A stretch of DNA of 5,060 nucleotides from an uncultured Clostridia bacterium. Lineage in GTDB: Bacteria; Bacillota; Clostridia; Christensenellales; Aristaeellaceae. Shown one piece after another: positions 1-5,060 of the stretch (within the stretch, counting starts at the first letter, position 1; every line of letters begins with the position of its first letter). Below the pieces are notes generated by a model. That model had not been told where the DNA came from and made no database searches. It worked only from the letters and a program-made list of their open reading frames with translations. A program made the position numbers and the translations under genes. The stretch lies in assembly GCA_947600345.1 (NCBI GenBank), contig CANQGC010000216.1:1-5060 (forward strand), written 5' to 3'.

Positions 1-1312
1 CCTGCTGATCGCAAACCTCGTCTTCTACGGCTGGGGCGAGCCGGTGTACGTGCTGCTGATGGTGTTCTCCACCGTCGTGAACTTCGCCCTCGGCTACGTC
101 ATCGACCGCACCCGCCACTCGAATCCCCGCGCCGCGAAGGCCTGCGTGCTGATCGCGGTGCTGGTGAGCGTGCTGAGCCTGGGCGTGTTCAAGTACGCCG
201 GGCTTCTGGCCCAGCTCTACAACGCGATTCCCTTCCTGCCGGACGTGCCGGTGCCCCAGATCGCGCTGCCCATCGGCATCTCCTTCTACACCTTCCAGAC
301 CATGTCCTACACCATCGACGTCTACCGCGACGACGCGCCCGTGCAGCGCAGCCTGGTGAACTTCGGCGTGTACGTGACGCTGTTCCCCCAGCTCATCGCC
401 GGCCCCATTGTGCGCTACAAGGACGTGGCGGAGCAGATCGACGGCGAGCGGGCGGGCGTGGAGCAGTTCGCACTGGGCGTGCGCCAGTTCGTGATCGGCC
501 TGTGCAAGAAGGTGCTGATCGCCAACCAGATGGGCATGCTCTGGGACAGCCTGCGCCCGAACGTCTCCCAGTACGGCGCGCTGGCCGCCTGGGTGGGTAT
601 CGTCGCCTACACGCTGCAGATCTACTTCGACTTCAGCGGGTACTCCGACATGGCGCTGGGCCTGGGCAACATGCTGGGCTTCCGCTTCATGCGCAACTTC
701 GACTACCCCTACATATCGAAGAGCGTCACCGAGTTCTGGCGCAGGTGGCACATCTCGCTGAGCTCCTGGTTCCGGGACTACGTGTACATACCGCTGGGCG
801 GCAACCGCGTGCGCCCGGCCCGGATGTACTTCAACCTCTTCGCCGTGTGGTTCCTGACCGGCCTCTGGCACGGCGCGAACCTGAACTTCATCGCCTGGGG
901 CCTCTACTACTTCGTCATACTGGTGATCGAGAAGCGCTTCCTGCTGAAGGCGCTGGATCGGTTGCCCGGCGCGCTGCGGCACGTCTACGCACTGCTGATC
1001 GTGATGATCGGATGGGTGCTGTTCTACTTCGACACCGGCATGGGCGACTGCCTGCGCTACCTGGGCGCGATGTTCGGCGGCGCGGGGGCACTGGTCAGCG
1101 GCGACGCCCTGAACGTGATTCTGCGCTACCTGCCGCTGCTGCTGGTCTCCTGCCTGGCGAGCACGCCGCTGGCCGCGAAGCTCTGGCGCAGGCTGGAGGA
1201 TCGCACCGCCGGGTACGCGCTGGAGATCGCCCTCTGTGCGATCGGGCTGCTGCTCTGCACCGCCGCGCTGAGCGGCCAGAGCTACAACCCCTTCCTCTAC
1301 TTCAAGTTCTAA
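1..1312 (+). CDS. MBOAT family O-acyltransferase (AlgI/DltB-like), 5' partial
   Basis: Integral membrane protein predicted to take an acyl (usually acetyl) group from a cytoplasmic donor and pass it across the membrane for O-acylation of a surface polysaccharide. The reading frame is open to the left edge (first full codon at position 2) and gives 436 residues ending in TAA. The segment before the GTG at 44 reads LLIANLVFYGWGEP, typical of the early part of this family, so the GTG is not the real start. The family is usually about 450-500 residues, so probably only a few dozen are missing. Family hallmarks are the LPIGISFYTFQ block, FPQLIAGPIVRY, YFDFSGYSDMALG, EFWRRWHISLSSWFRDYVYIPLGGNR and the WHGANLNF block. 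The near-invariant histidine of WHG (nt 869-871) and the upstream histidine of RRWHIS (nt 749-751) are both present. Hydrophobic helices run along the whole length. It is followed 12 nt later by a DHHW/AlgX-like gene, the usual partner. The true acceptor polymer is unknown. Confidence 0.94.
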   Translation, partial: LLIANLVFYGWGEPVYVLLMVFSTVVNFALGYVIDRTRHSNPRAAKACVLIAVLVSVLSLGVFKYAGLLAQLYNAIPFLPDVPVPQIALPIGISFYTFQTMSYTIDVYRDDAPVQRSLVNFGVYVTLFPQLIAGPIVRYKDVAEQIDGERAGVEQFALGVRQFVIGLCKKVLIANQMGMLWDSLRPNVSQYGALAAWVGIVAYTLQIYFDFSGYSDMALGLGNMLGFRFMRNFDYPYISKSVTEFWRRWHISLSSWFRDYVYIPLGGNRVRPARMYFNLFAVWFLTGLWHGANLNFIAWGLYYFVILVIEKRFLLKALDRLPGALRHVYALLIVMIGWVLFYFDTGMGDCLRYLGAMFGGAGALVSGDALNVILRYLPLLLVSCLASTPLAAKLWRRLEDRTAGYALEIALCAIGLLLCTAALSGQSYNPFLYFKF

Positions 1313-1317
1313 GGAGG
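1311..1317 (+). promoter_or_regulatory. Shine-Dalgarno for the DHHW gene, overlapping the MBOAT stop codon
   Basis: AAGGAGG begins inside the TAA stop of the MBOAT gene (1310-1312) and lies 7 nt before the ATG at 1325. The overlap of stop and ribosome binding site fixes the start of the second gene and supports translational coupling within one transcript. Confidence 0.85.
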
Positions 1318-1324
1318 CGCAAGC

Positions 1325-2440
1325 ATGATTCGCAAGGGAATGCAGGCGGCGCTCATTGCCCTCTTCTGCGCGTTCATCGCCGCCTTCGGAATCCTCTACA
1401 TCGTTCAGCCGGAGCGCACGTTCTCCGAGCGGGAGAAGCGCGCGCTGGCGGAGTTTCCCGAGGTCTCGGCGAAGACCGTATTCGACGGCAGCTTCGAGTC
1501 CGGCTTCGAGAGCTGGATGACCGACCACATCCCCGGCCGGGACGCGCTGGTGGGCGTGAACGCCTATTACGAGCTGGCGAGCGGCCGCAACGGCCTGGGC
1601 GGAACCATACTGGCGGACGGCAAGCTCTGCGCCGCCGCCGACCCGCTGGACGAGGAGGCCATGCTGCGCAAGTGCGAGATCATCAACCGCTTCGCGGAGG
1701 ATACCGGCCTGCCCGTGGACGTGCTGCTGATTCCCACCTCCGGCTACATGCGCGAGGACGAGCTGCCGATGCACGCGGCGTATCACGACGCCGAGCTTTC
1801 GGAACTGATGCGGGAGCACCTGAGCGCGGGCGTAAACTTCCTCTGGCCGGAGGACGCGCTGCGCTCGAAGCTGGGCGAGGGGCTCTACTACAACACCGAC
1901 CACCACCTGACCTCCCGGGGCGCCTACGAGCTGTGCGGGTTCTACGCGCGCTCGCTGGGGCTGTCCATGCCGGAGGAGGCGAACTACGACGTGGAGCCGG
2001 TGCGGGACTTCTACGGCTCCATGTACTCCCAGTCCGGCCTGTGGGGCGTGAAGCCCGACGCGCTGGAGATCTGGCGCAGCGGGAGCCTGGGGGAGGTGGC
2101 GGTCAGCTTCGACGACCGGGAGGGCTCCGATTCGCTGTTCTTCCCGGAGCACCTCTCGGAGATGGACAAGTATCCGGTGTTCCTGGACGGCAACCACGGC
2201 CTGGTGACCATCGAGACCGGCCACGAGGAGGGAGAGAACCTGCTGATGATCCGCGACTCCTTCGGCCACTGCTTCGCGCCCTTCGCGGCGGACTGCTTCA
2301 AGCGCATCGTGCTGGTGGACCTGCGCTACTACCGCAAGTCCGTGCGGGAGCTCGCGGAGGAGATGGACATCGACCGCGCGCTGGTGCTCTACGGCGTGGA
2401 CACCTTCCTCACCGACACCAACATGGGCTGGCTGCGCTGA
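1325..2440 (+). CDS. DHHW/AlgX-like membrane-anchored SGNH-type acetyltransferase-like protein
   Basis: 371-residue protein with a short basic N-terminus and one hydrophobic segment (about residues 7-28), so the rest probably lies outside the membrane. It resembles the DHHW and AlgX/AlgJ families, in which an SGNH-type Asp-His-Ser centre handles acetyl transfer to exopolysaccharide. Visible family blocks are FSEREKRALAEFPE (33-46), the WMTDHIPGRD segment (64-73), IPTSG (136-140), TDHHLT (191-196) and MIRDSFG (308-314). By comparison with AlgX, Asp192, His194 and Ser312 are the likely triad. This is inference from motif order, not an alignment. The aromatic residue after DHH is Leu here rather than the usual Trp. 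The protein should work with the MBOAT partner just upstream: the MBOAT moves the acyl group through the membrane and this protein passes it on. The ATG follows AAGGAGG by 7 nt. Substrate and exact activity cannot be read from the sequence, and some DHHW proteins have no proven enzyme role. Confidence 0.86.
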   Translation: MIRKGMQAALIALFCAFIAAFGILYIVQPERTFSEREKRALAEFPEVSAKTVFDGSFESGFESWMTDHIPGRDALVGVNAYYELASGRNGLGGTILADGKLCAAADPLDEEAMLRKCEIINRFAEDTGLPVDVLLIPTSGYMREDELPMHAAYHDAELSELMREHLSAGVNFLWPEDALRSKLGEGLYYNTDHHLTSRGAYELCGFYARSLGLSMPEEANYDVEPVRDFYGSMYSQSGLWGVKPDALEIWRSGSLGEVAVSFDDREGSDSLFFPEHLSEMDKYPVFLDGNHGLVTIETGHEEGENLLMIRDSFGHCFAPFAADCFKRIVLVDLRYYRKSVRELAEEMDIDRALVLYGVDTFLTDTNMGWLR

Positions 2441-2464
2441 GGGCGCAATGGTGACGCGCTTTTT
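2441..2464 (+). terminator. Possible weak intrinsic terminator of the MBOAT-DHHW operon
   Basis: Immediately after the stop codon, GCGC (2443-2446) can pair with GCGC (2456-2459). G.T wobbles extend the stem outward, and a run of five T (2460-2464) follows. The core stem is only 4 bp with a 9-nt loop, so this is marginal. Its position, directly between the operon end and the next promoter, is what makes it plausible. Confidence 0.35.
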
Positions 2465-2466
2465 AC

Positions 2467-2496
2467 TTGACATCGTTAATTCATTCATCGTATAAT
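2467..2496 (+). promoter_or_regulatory. Near-consensus vegetative (sigma-A type) promoter of the exonuclease gene
   Basis: TTGACA (2467-2472) and TATAAT (2491-2496) are both perfect consensus hexamers, separated by 18 bp of AT-rich DNA in an otherwise GC-rich window. Transcription should begin near 2502-2504, giving a leader of about 50 nt before the GTG at 2553. No clear operator dyad overlaps the hexamers, which suggests steady expression. Confidence 0.82.
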
Positions 2497-2500
2497 ATGA

Positions 2501-2523
2501 GGGATGGGCCTGCAGCCCGTCCC
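2501..2523 (+). other. Hairpin at the predicted 5' end of the exonuclease mRNA
   Basis: GGGATGGGC (2501-2509) pairs with GCCCGTCCC (2515-2523) to give 9 bp, one a U.G wobble, around the 5-nt loop CTGCA. It begins about where transcription should start and has no T-run after it, so it is not a terminator. A stem at the very 5' end is known to protect some bacterial mRNAs from 5'-end-dependent decay. That role here is inference. If transcription starts a few bases inside the stem, the stem would be shortened. Confidence 0.55.
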
Positions 2524-2552
2524 CAGGAAATCAATTACAAGGGCTTGGTTTT

Positions 2553-3152
2553 GTGTTCGACTTCAAGAAGCTGTTTCAAAAGCCGGATAAGTGGATCTCC
2601 GTGGATGTGGAGCTAGACGGCAACCGCCCCAGCCGCATCATCCAGATCTCCTATCTGATCATCGAGGGCCGCCGGGTGCGGGGCAAGAATTTCTACTTCG
2701 CCGCCAAGAGCATCAACCGCTACGCGCGCAAGGTGCACGGCCTGGGCGTGTATGAACTAAAGAAGCTCTCCGGGGGAGACGTATTCGCCTATCACGCCGA
2801 CGAAATCTACCGCGACTTCCAGGATTGCAAGCTGGTGATCGGCCACGACGTGGGCGGCGACCTGCGCTACATCCGCAGCGAGTTCGCCCGCATCGGCGTG
2901 AAGTTCGCGGACTATCCGGTGTTCGACACGCTGAAGCACTACACCGAGGAGGCGCACATCCCGCTCAAGCAGAATCCGAAGGTGCTCAAGCCGCCGAAGC
3001 TGGAGGAGCTGTGCCAGCACTTCGGCCTGTCCCAGCCGTTCATCGCGGAGAAGTGCCGCAAGTGGTACGGCGGCGGCGACCACGCCCACGACGCCCGCTA
3101 CGACGCCGCGGCGGCCTATCTCTGCATGCTGGTGGGCGAACGGATGGCCTGA
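2553..3152 (+). CDS. Stand-alone DEDDh 3'-5' exonuclease (DnaQ/RNase T-like fold)
   Basis: 199-residue protein predicted to remove nucleotides from the 3' end of DNA or RNA with two metal ions. All three exonuclease motifs are intact: Exo I VDVEL with Asp18 and Glu20, Exo II GHDVGGDLRYI with His98 and Asp103, and Exo III HDARYD with His179 and Asp184, whose His marks the DEDDh subgroup. The KVHGL segment (60-64) between Exo I and II is also usual for the family. The protein is just the nuclease domain, with no polymerase, helicase or BRCT region, no signal peptide and no membrane segment, so it is probably cytoplasmic. The start is GTG: it is the first in-frame start after the promoter and follows a weak AAGGG (2539-2543) by 9 nt. 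It has its own promoter and is not clearly cotranscribed with either neighbour. Motifs do not tell DNA from RNA substrates: proofreading, repair or RNA trimming are all possible. Confidence 0.92.
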   Translation: MFDFKKLFQKPDKWISVDVELDGNRPSRIIQISYLIIEGRRVRGKNFYFAAKSINRYARKVHGLGVYELKKLSGGDVFAYHADEIYRDFQDCKLVIGHDVGGDLRYIRSEFARIGVKFADYPVFDTLKHYTEEAHIPLKQNPKVLKPPKLEELCQHFGLSQPFIAEKCRKWYGGGDHAHDARYDAAAAYLCMLVGERMA

Positions 3153-3206
3153 GCGCATGGTTTGGGCGCTTAACACACGGGACAATTTGATGACAACATT
3201 GCGCAA

Positions 3207-3238
3207 TTGATAGCACAGAAGCGATTCTGTGCTATAAT
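3207..3238 (+). promoter_or_regulatory. Extended -10 promoter of the SurA/PrsA-like gene
   Basis: TGCTATAAT (3230-3238) is a perfect extended -10 element (TG, one base, TATAAT). The best -35 candidate, TTGATA (3207-3212), is 20 bp upstream, longer than ideal, but extended -10 promoters tolerate a poor -35. Transcription should start near 3245, leaving a leader of about 68 nt. A perfect inverted repeat overlaps the spacer and the first three bases of the -10. A 10-bp palindrome, ATTGCGCAAT (3198-3207), sits at its upstream end. Confidence 0.7.
3210..3235 (+). repeat. Perfect 11-bp inverted repeat overlapping the promoter (operator or terminator candidate)
   Basis: Arms ATAGCACAGAA (3210-3220) and TTCTGTGCTAT (3225-3235) are exact complements around the 4-nt loop GCGA, a GNRA-type sequence. 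The right arm ends within the -10 hexamer, so a protein bound there would block RNA polymerase. As RNA read through from the exonuclease gene, the same sequence forms a stable hairpin followed by an AU-rich stretch, so it could instead, or also, end the upstream transcript, although there is no clean T-run. Sequence alone does not decide between the two. Confidence 0.75.
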
Positions 3239-3297
3239 TATTGTGTATATTTGCATGCAGCGAGAGAAATCAACGGTAGAAAGCAATGATAGAAATC

Positions 3298-3304
3298 AAG
3301 GAGG
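3298..3304 (+). promoter_or_regulatory. Shine-Dalgarno that decides the start of the SurA/PrsA-like gene
   Basis: AAGGAGG lies 8 nt before the ATG at 3313. An earlier in-frame ATG at 3286 has no good ribosome binding site, and starting there would place this motif inside the coding region. The 3313 start also leaves a basic N-terminus directly before the membrane segment. Confidence 0.85.
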
Positions 3305-3312
3305 CGATTCGC

Positions 3313-4590
3313 ATGAATTACCGAAGAAATAGCGGAAAGCTCCGCGCGCTGACGGCGCTCTGCGTGGTGCTGGCGGTGCTCGCGGTGGGCATGGGATCCT
3401 GGGCGGTGGTGAACCAGGTGCGCATATCGAAGCTGAGCGCGCGCGTCGCGGCGCTGGAGGCCGGCGGCGCGGCATCCCAGTCCGGCGGCGCGGCCGCGCC
3501 TGCGGACTACGATCCGGAGGCCATCGCCGCGGAGTTTGACGGCGGCGTGGTGACCGCGGCCGAGGCGGCGGAGGAGTACCAGACCCTGTCCTCCTACTAC
3601 GAGATGCTGGGCAGCCAGCCGGGGGAGTACGAGGAGGATGCCAAGACCACCGTGCTGGACGGCCTGGTGGAGAAGAAGCTGCTGGCGAAAAAGGCCGAGG
3701 ATCTGGGCCTGACCGATTTTACCGACGAGGAGAAGGCGGAGATCGAGGCCCAGGGCGCGGCGGACTACGAGGAAAACCTGCGCTACTACATGGACTTCCG
3801 CGCCGAGGAGGGCAAGAGCGAGGAGGAGACCCGCGCCGAGACCGAGGCGTACCTGGCCAGCACCGGCTACACGCTGGAGAGCGCCGTCGAGGAGGCCAGG
3901 CAGAGCGCCATTCAGCAGCGCCTCTACGACTATGTGACCAGCCAGTACAGCATGGACGACAGCCAGCTCAGGGAGCTCTACGACCAGCAGCTGGAGAGCG
4001 CCGAGCTCGCGTATGCCGCGGACTACAGCGAGTATGAGATGGACATCGAGGCCGGGCGCGCCGTGGTGTGGAATCCCGAGGGCGTTCGCCGCGTGCAGGC
4101 CGTGCTGATTCCCTTCGACGCGGATCAGGGCGCGCAGTATCTGAGCCTCTCCGCCGCGATGGACGCGGGCGAGGACGAGCAGGCCGGGCTGGACGCGCTC
4201 TACGAGGCGCTGGAGCCCACCGCCCAGCAGGCGCTGGACCGGCTGAATGCCGGTGAGGACATCGCGGCGCTGATGGCGGAGTATGGAAGCCTCGGCCCCG
4301 CCGAGGGCTGCTGCGTCACGCCCGAGGGCGCGCTCTATGGCGACGAGTTCCTGAAGGCGGCGCTGGCGCTGGAGAAGATCGGCGACCTGTCCGGCATCGT
4401 TCGCACGAGCGGCGGCCTGTGCATCCTCCGCTACGCCTCGGACATCGCCGCGGGCCCGGTGCCCTTCGAGCAGGCAGCCGACGGCCTGCGCGGCGGCTAC
4501 GAGGACGAGGAAAAGCTCAACCAATACAACGCCGCCGTCACCCAATGGATCGCCGACGCCCACGTCCAATACCACACCGACCGCTTCTAG
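3313..4590 (+). CDS. Membrane-anchored SurA/PrsA-like protein with a degenerate parvulin (PpiC) domain
   Basis: 425-residue protein with a basic N-terminus (MNYRRNSGKLR) and one hydrophobic segment (about 12-34). A short coiled stretch and an Ala/Ser/Gly-rich linker (about 46-63) follow. There is no lipobox cysteine, so it is probably an uncleaved single-pass anchor with the body outside the membrane. Residues about 67-215 are helical and acidic and resemble the SurA N-terminal chaperone region. About 255-378 resemble a PpiC/parvulin domain: RRVQAVLIPF, the ALDRLNAGEDIAALMAEYG helix, then GDLSGIVRTSGGLCILRY and the closing PVPFEQAADGLR. Parvulins normally have His in the HILV strand and in the GYHII motif. 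Here the matching places are Ala263 (VQAVLI) and Cys370 (GGLCIL), so proline isomerase activity is doubtful and a chaperone or holdase role for exported proteins is more likely. It is a one-gene unit with its own promoter. The PpiC assignment rests on motif order and is less certain than the overall SurA-like layout. Confidence 0.8.
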   Translation: MNYRRNSGKLRALTALCVVLAVLAVGMGSWAVVNQVRISKLSARVAALEAGGAASQSGGAAAPADYDPEAIAAEFDGGVVTAAEAAEEYQTLSSYYEMLGSQPGEYEEDAKTTVLDGLVEKKLLAKKAEDLGLTDFTDEEKAEIEAQGAADYEENLRYYMDFRAEEGKSEEETRAETEAYLASTGYTLESAVEEARQSAIQQRLYDYVTSQYSMDDSQLRELYDQQLESAELAYAADYSEYEMDIEAGRAVVWNPEGVRRVQAVLIPFDADQGAQYLSLSAAMDAGEDEQAGLDALYEALEPTAQQALDRLNAGEDIAALMAEYGSLGPAEGCCVTPEGALYGDEFLKAALALEKIGDLSGIVRTSGGLCILRYASDIAAGPVPFEQAADGLRGGYEDEEKLNQYNAAVTQWIADAHVQYHTDRF

Positions 4591-4614
4591 CAGGCGGGGC
4601 CTGCAGCCATCTGC

Positions 4615-4675
4615 TGCCGCGACTAGGCGACGGACTTTGGGCGGCATAAGGCCGACCGCCCAAAGTCCTGCGGCA
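4615..4675 (+). terminator. Long perfect hairpin downstream of the SurA/PrsA-like gene
   Basis: GGACTTTGGGCGG (4632-4644) and CCGCCCAAAGTCC (4656-4668) form a perfect 13-bp stem with an 11-nt loop, 41 nt after the stop codon. An outer 6-bp pairing, TGCCGC (4615-4620) with GCGGCA (4670-4675), can close it after an asymmetric internal loop. There is no T-run behind it (only CGTTTCTCC), so it is not a standard intrinsic terminator. It could end transcription inefficiently, protect the 3' end of the mRNA, or be part of a repeat element. Confidence 0.5.
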
Positions 4676-4706
4676 CGTTTCTCCAGAAACCCAAGTACGA
4701 AGCGAC

Positions 4707-4739
4707 GAAATCCTGCCCGTAGATCATGGGCAGGATTTC
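4707..4739. terminator. Second perfect hairpin, possible bidirectional terminator
   Basis: GAAATCCTGCCC (4707-4718) and GGGCAGGATTTC (4728-4739) form a perfect 12-bp stem. One G.U and one U-A pair can extend it inward to leave the loop AGATC. The GC-rich core flanked by AAA on the left arm and TTT on the right arm is the usual layout of terminators that work in either direction, but the T-run is short. With the hairpin 38 nt upstream it forms a tandem pair after the gene. Confidence 0.55.
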
Positions 4740-4747
4740 TGCGTGTG

Positions 4748-4793
4748 GGAAACGGAGGAAACCAAAGGAAACGAGCGCAGCAACGAAGGAAAC
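4748..4793 (+). repeat. Four GGAAAC repeats in a purine-rich tract
   Basis: GGAAAC occurs at 4748-4753, 4757-4762, 4767-4772 and 4788-4793, with start-to-start spacings of 9, 10 and 21 bp, close to one or two helical turns. On the other strand this is a pyrimidine-rich GTTTCC series. The repeat unit is short, so chance in purine-rich DNA cannot be excluded. Confidence 0.45.
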
Positions 4794-4833
4794 CGAAGAA
4801 CGAACGCCGACCCTTCCCCTGCGTCCTCCAATG

Positions 4834-4871
4834 CTGCGGGCGAAGCCCACAGCCCTTGGGCCGCCGAGGGC
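4834..4871. repeat. Two adjacent GC-rich hairpins
   Basis: The first has CTG plus GGGC (4834-4841) pairing with GCCC plus CAG (4845-4852), with one C-A mismatch, around a GAA loop. The second has GCCCTTGG (4852-4859) pairing with CCGAGGGC (4864-4871), with one U.G wobble, around GCCG. They share base 4852, so they stack directly or compete by one pair. Confidence 0.45.
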
Positions 4872-4951
4872 GCGTAACCGCGGCGTAACGCAACCTCCGC
4901 AACACGAACTATCCCCGGTAACCCCCGTTCCCAAAAACCAAAGGTTCCAGA

Positions 4952-4970
4952 GGGCCGGTATTGTCGGCCC
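4952..4970. repeat. GGGCCG/CGGCCC hairpin
   Basis: GGGCCG (4952-4957) pairs with CGGCCC (4965-4970). An extra G.U pair inside leaves the 5-nt loop TATTG. No T-run follows. It is one of several stems in this non-coding stretch. Confidence 0.45.
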
Positions 4971-5014
4971 GATAACCGAACTTACCGCAAGAAGAACAAA
5001 GGCCAACCCCGGGT

Positions 5015-5032
5015 CCAGGGCCGCAGCCCTGG
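5015..5032. repeat. CCAGGGC/GCCCTGG hairpin, possible dispersed intergenic repeat
   Basis: CCAGGGC (5015-5021) and GCCCTGG (5026-5032) form a perfect 7-bp stem with the loop CGCA, in the setting GGGTCCAGGG...CCCTGGTCAGG followed by a G/A-rich run. Hairpins of this wording between genes are, from memory, frequent in gut Clostridia genomes. A genome search would be needed to confirm it is repeated here. Confidence 0.5.
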
Positions 5033-5060
5033 TCAGGAAAGGGAGGGGAGAATCCAAGGA

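Larger units (their letters stand above)
4740..5060. other. Non-coding tail with no supportable gene
   Basis: No frame here shows a recognisable protein, a good ribosome binding site or a promoter. The frames that stay open run through the hairpins of this region and of 4615-4739 and have low-complexity translations. The stretch starts purine-rich, becomes GC-rich, and contains GGAAAC repeats and several short hairpins listed separately. GCGTAAC is also directly repeated (4871-4890 area). No tRNA or rRNA sequence was recognised. It could be an intergenic dispersed repeat or the leader of a gene beyond the right edge. Confidence 0.6.

Noticed and set aside
502..2454. 650-codon + strand frame spanning the MBOAT and DHHW genes
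   Set aside because: Arg/Ala/Gly-rich out-of-frame translation. The two in-frame genes have clear family motifs, so this is a codon-bias artefact.
3152..3170. AGCGC/GCGCT stem just after the exonuclease stop as a terminator
   Set aside because: Only 5 bp with a 9-nt loop and no T-run behind it; the later 11-bp inverted repeat is the better candidate.
2757..3206. 149-codon - strand frame opposite the exonuclease
   Set aside because: Antisense shadow of a gene with all catalytic residues intact; Val/Leu/Ala-rich with no motifs.
3286..3312. Nine-codon N-terminal extension of the SurA-like protein from the ATG at 3286
   Set aside because: The ATG at 3313 has AAGGAGG at ideal spacing, and the extension would place that site inside the coding region.
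4748..4793. GGAAAC series as a CRISPR array
   Set aside because: Units are only 6 bp with 3-15 bp between them, far from the repeat and spacer lengths of a CRISPR array.
4637..4888. 83-codon + strand frame after the SurA-like gene
   Set aside because: Starts inside the stem of the 4632-4668 hairpin, reads through the second stem, and is Arg/Pro/Asn-rich low complexity.
3238..4905. Long 555-codon open frame on the - strand opposite the SurA-like gene
   Set aside because: It is an antisense shadow of a GC-rich gene. The translation is rich in Leu, Arg, Gly and Val without domain motifs, covers both downstream hairpins, and has no start signals of its own.
4623..5057. 144-codon - strand frame running to near the right edge
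   Set aside because: TTG start with no convincing ribosome binding site, passes through several hairpins, and has no recognisable domain. Treated as a translation of intergenic sequence.

Overview
The window looks like a chromosomal piece of a GC-rich, low-complexity-tailed Bacillota (Clostridia-type, probably gut-associated) genome. This is an inference from three things: strong AAGGAGG Shine-Dalgarno sites, consensus TTGACA/TATAAT-type promoters sitting as AT-rich islands in a GC-rich background, and a gene set typical of that group (MBOAT plus DHHW pair, stand-alone DEDDh exonuclease, membrane-anchored SurA/PrsA-like protein). No taxonomic marker is present, so the family cannot be fixed. 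All four supported genes are on the + strand.

Region 1 (1-2464) holds the 3' part of an AlgI/DltB-like membrane-bound O-acyltransferase, followed 12 nt later by a DHHW/AlgX-like membrane-anchored SGNH-type protein. Tight spacing, with a Shine-Dalgarno overlapping the upstream stop codon, makes them one operon. By analogy with AlgI/AlgJ/AlgX they would move acyl (usually acetyl) groups across the membrane onto a surface polysaccharide. The operon's promoter and any earlier genes lie outside the window. A weak hairpin plus T-run may end it.

Region 2 (2467-3152) is a one-gene unit: a near-consensus promoter, a GC-rich hairpin at the predicted 5' end of the transcript, and a GTG-started DEDDh 3'-5' exonuclease with all catalytic residues intact.

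Region 3 (3153-4739) is a second one-gene unit. A perfect 11-bp inverted repeat with a GCGA loop overlaps an extended -10 promoter, which drives a single-pass membrane-anchored protein with SurA-N and parvulin-like regions. Its active-site histidines appear to be replaced. Two perfect hairpins follow the stop codon.

Region 4 (4740-5060) has no supportable gene. It contains a purine-rich stretch with GGAAAC repeats and several GC-rich hairpins, and may be an intergenic repeat-type region.

No clearly new multi-gene system is visible. The best leads are the apparently inactive parvulin domain, the inverted repeat over its promoter, and the structured non-coding tail.
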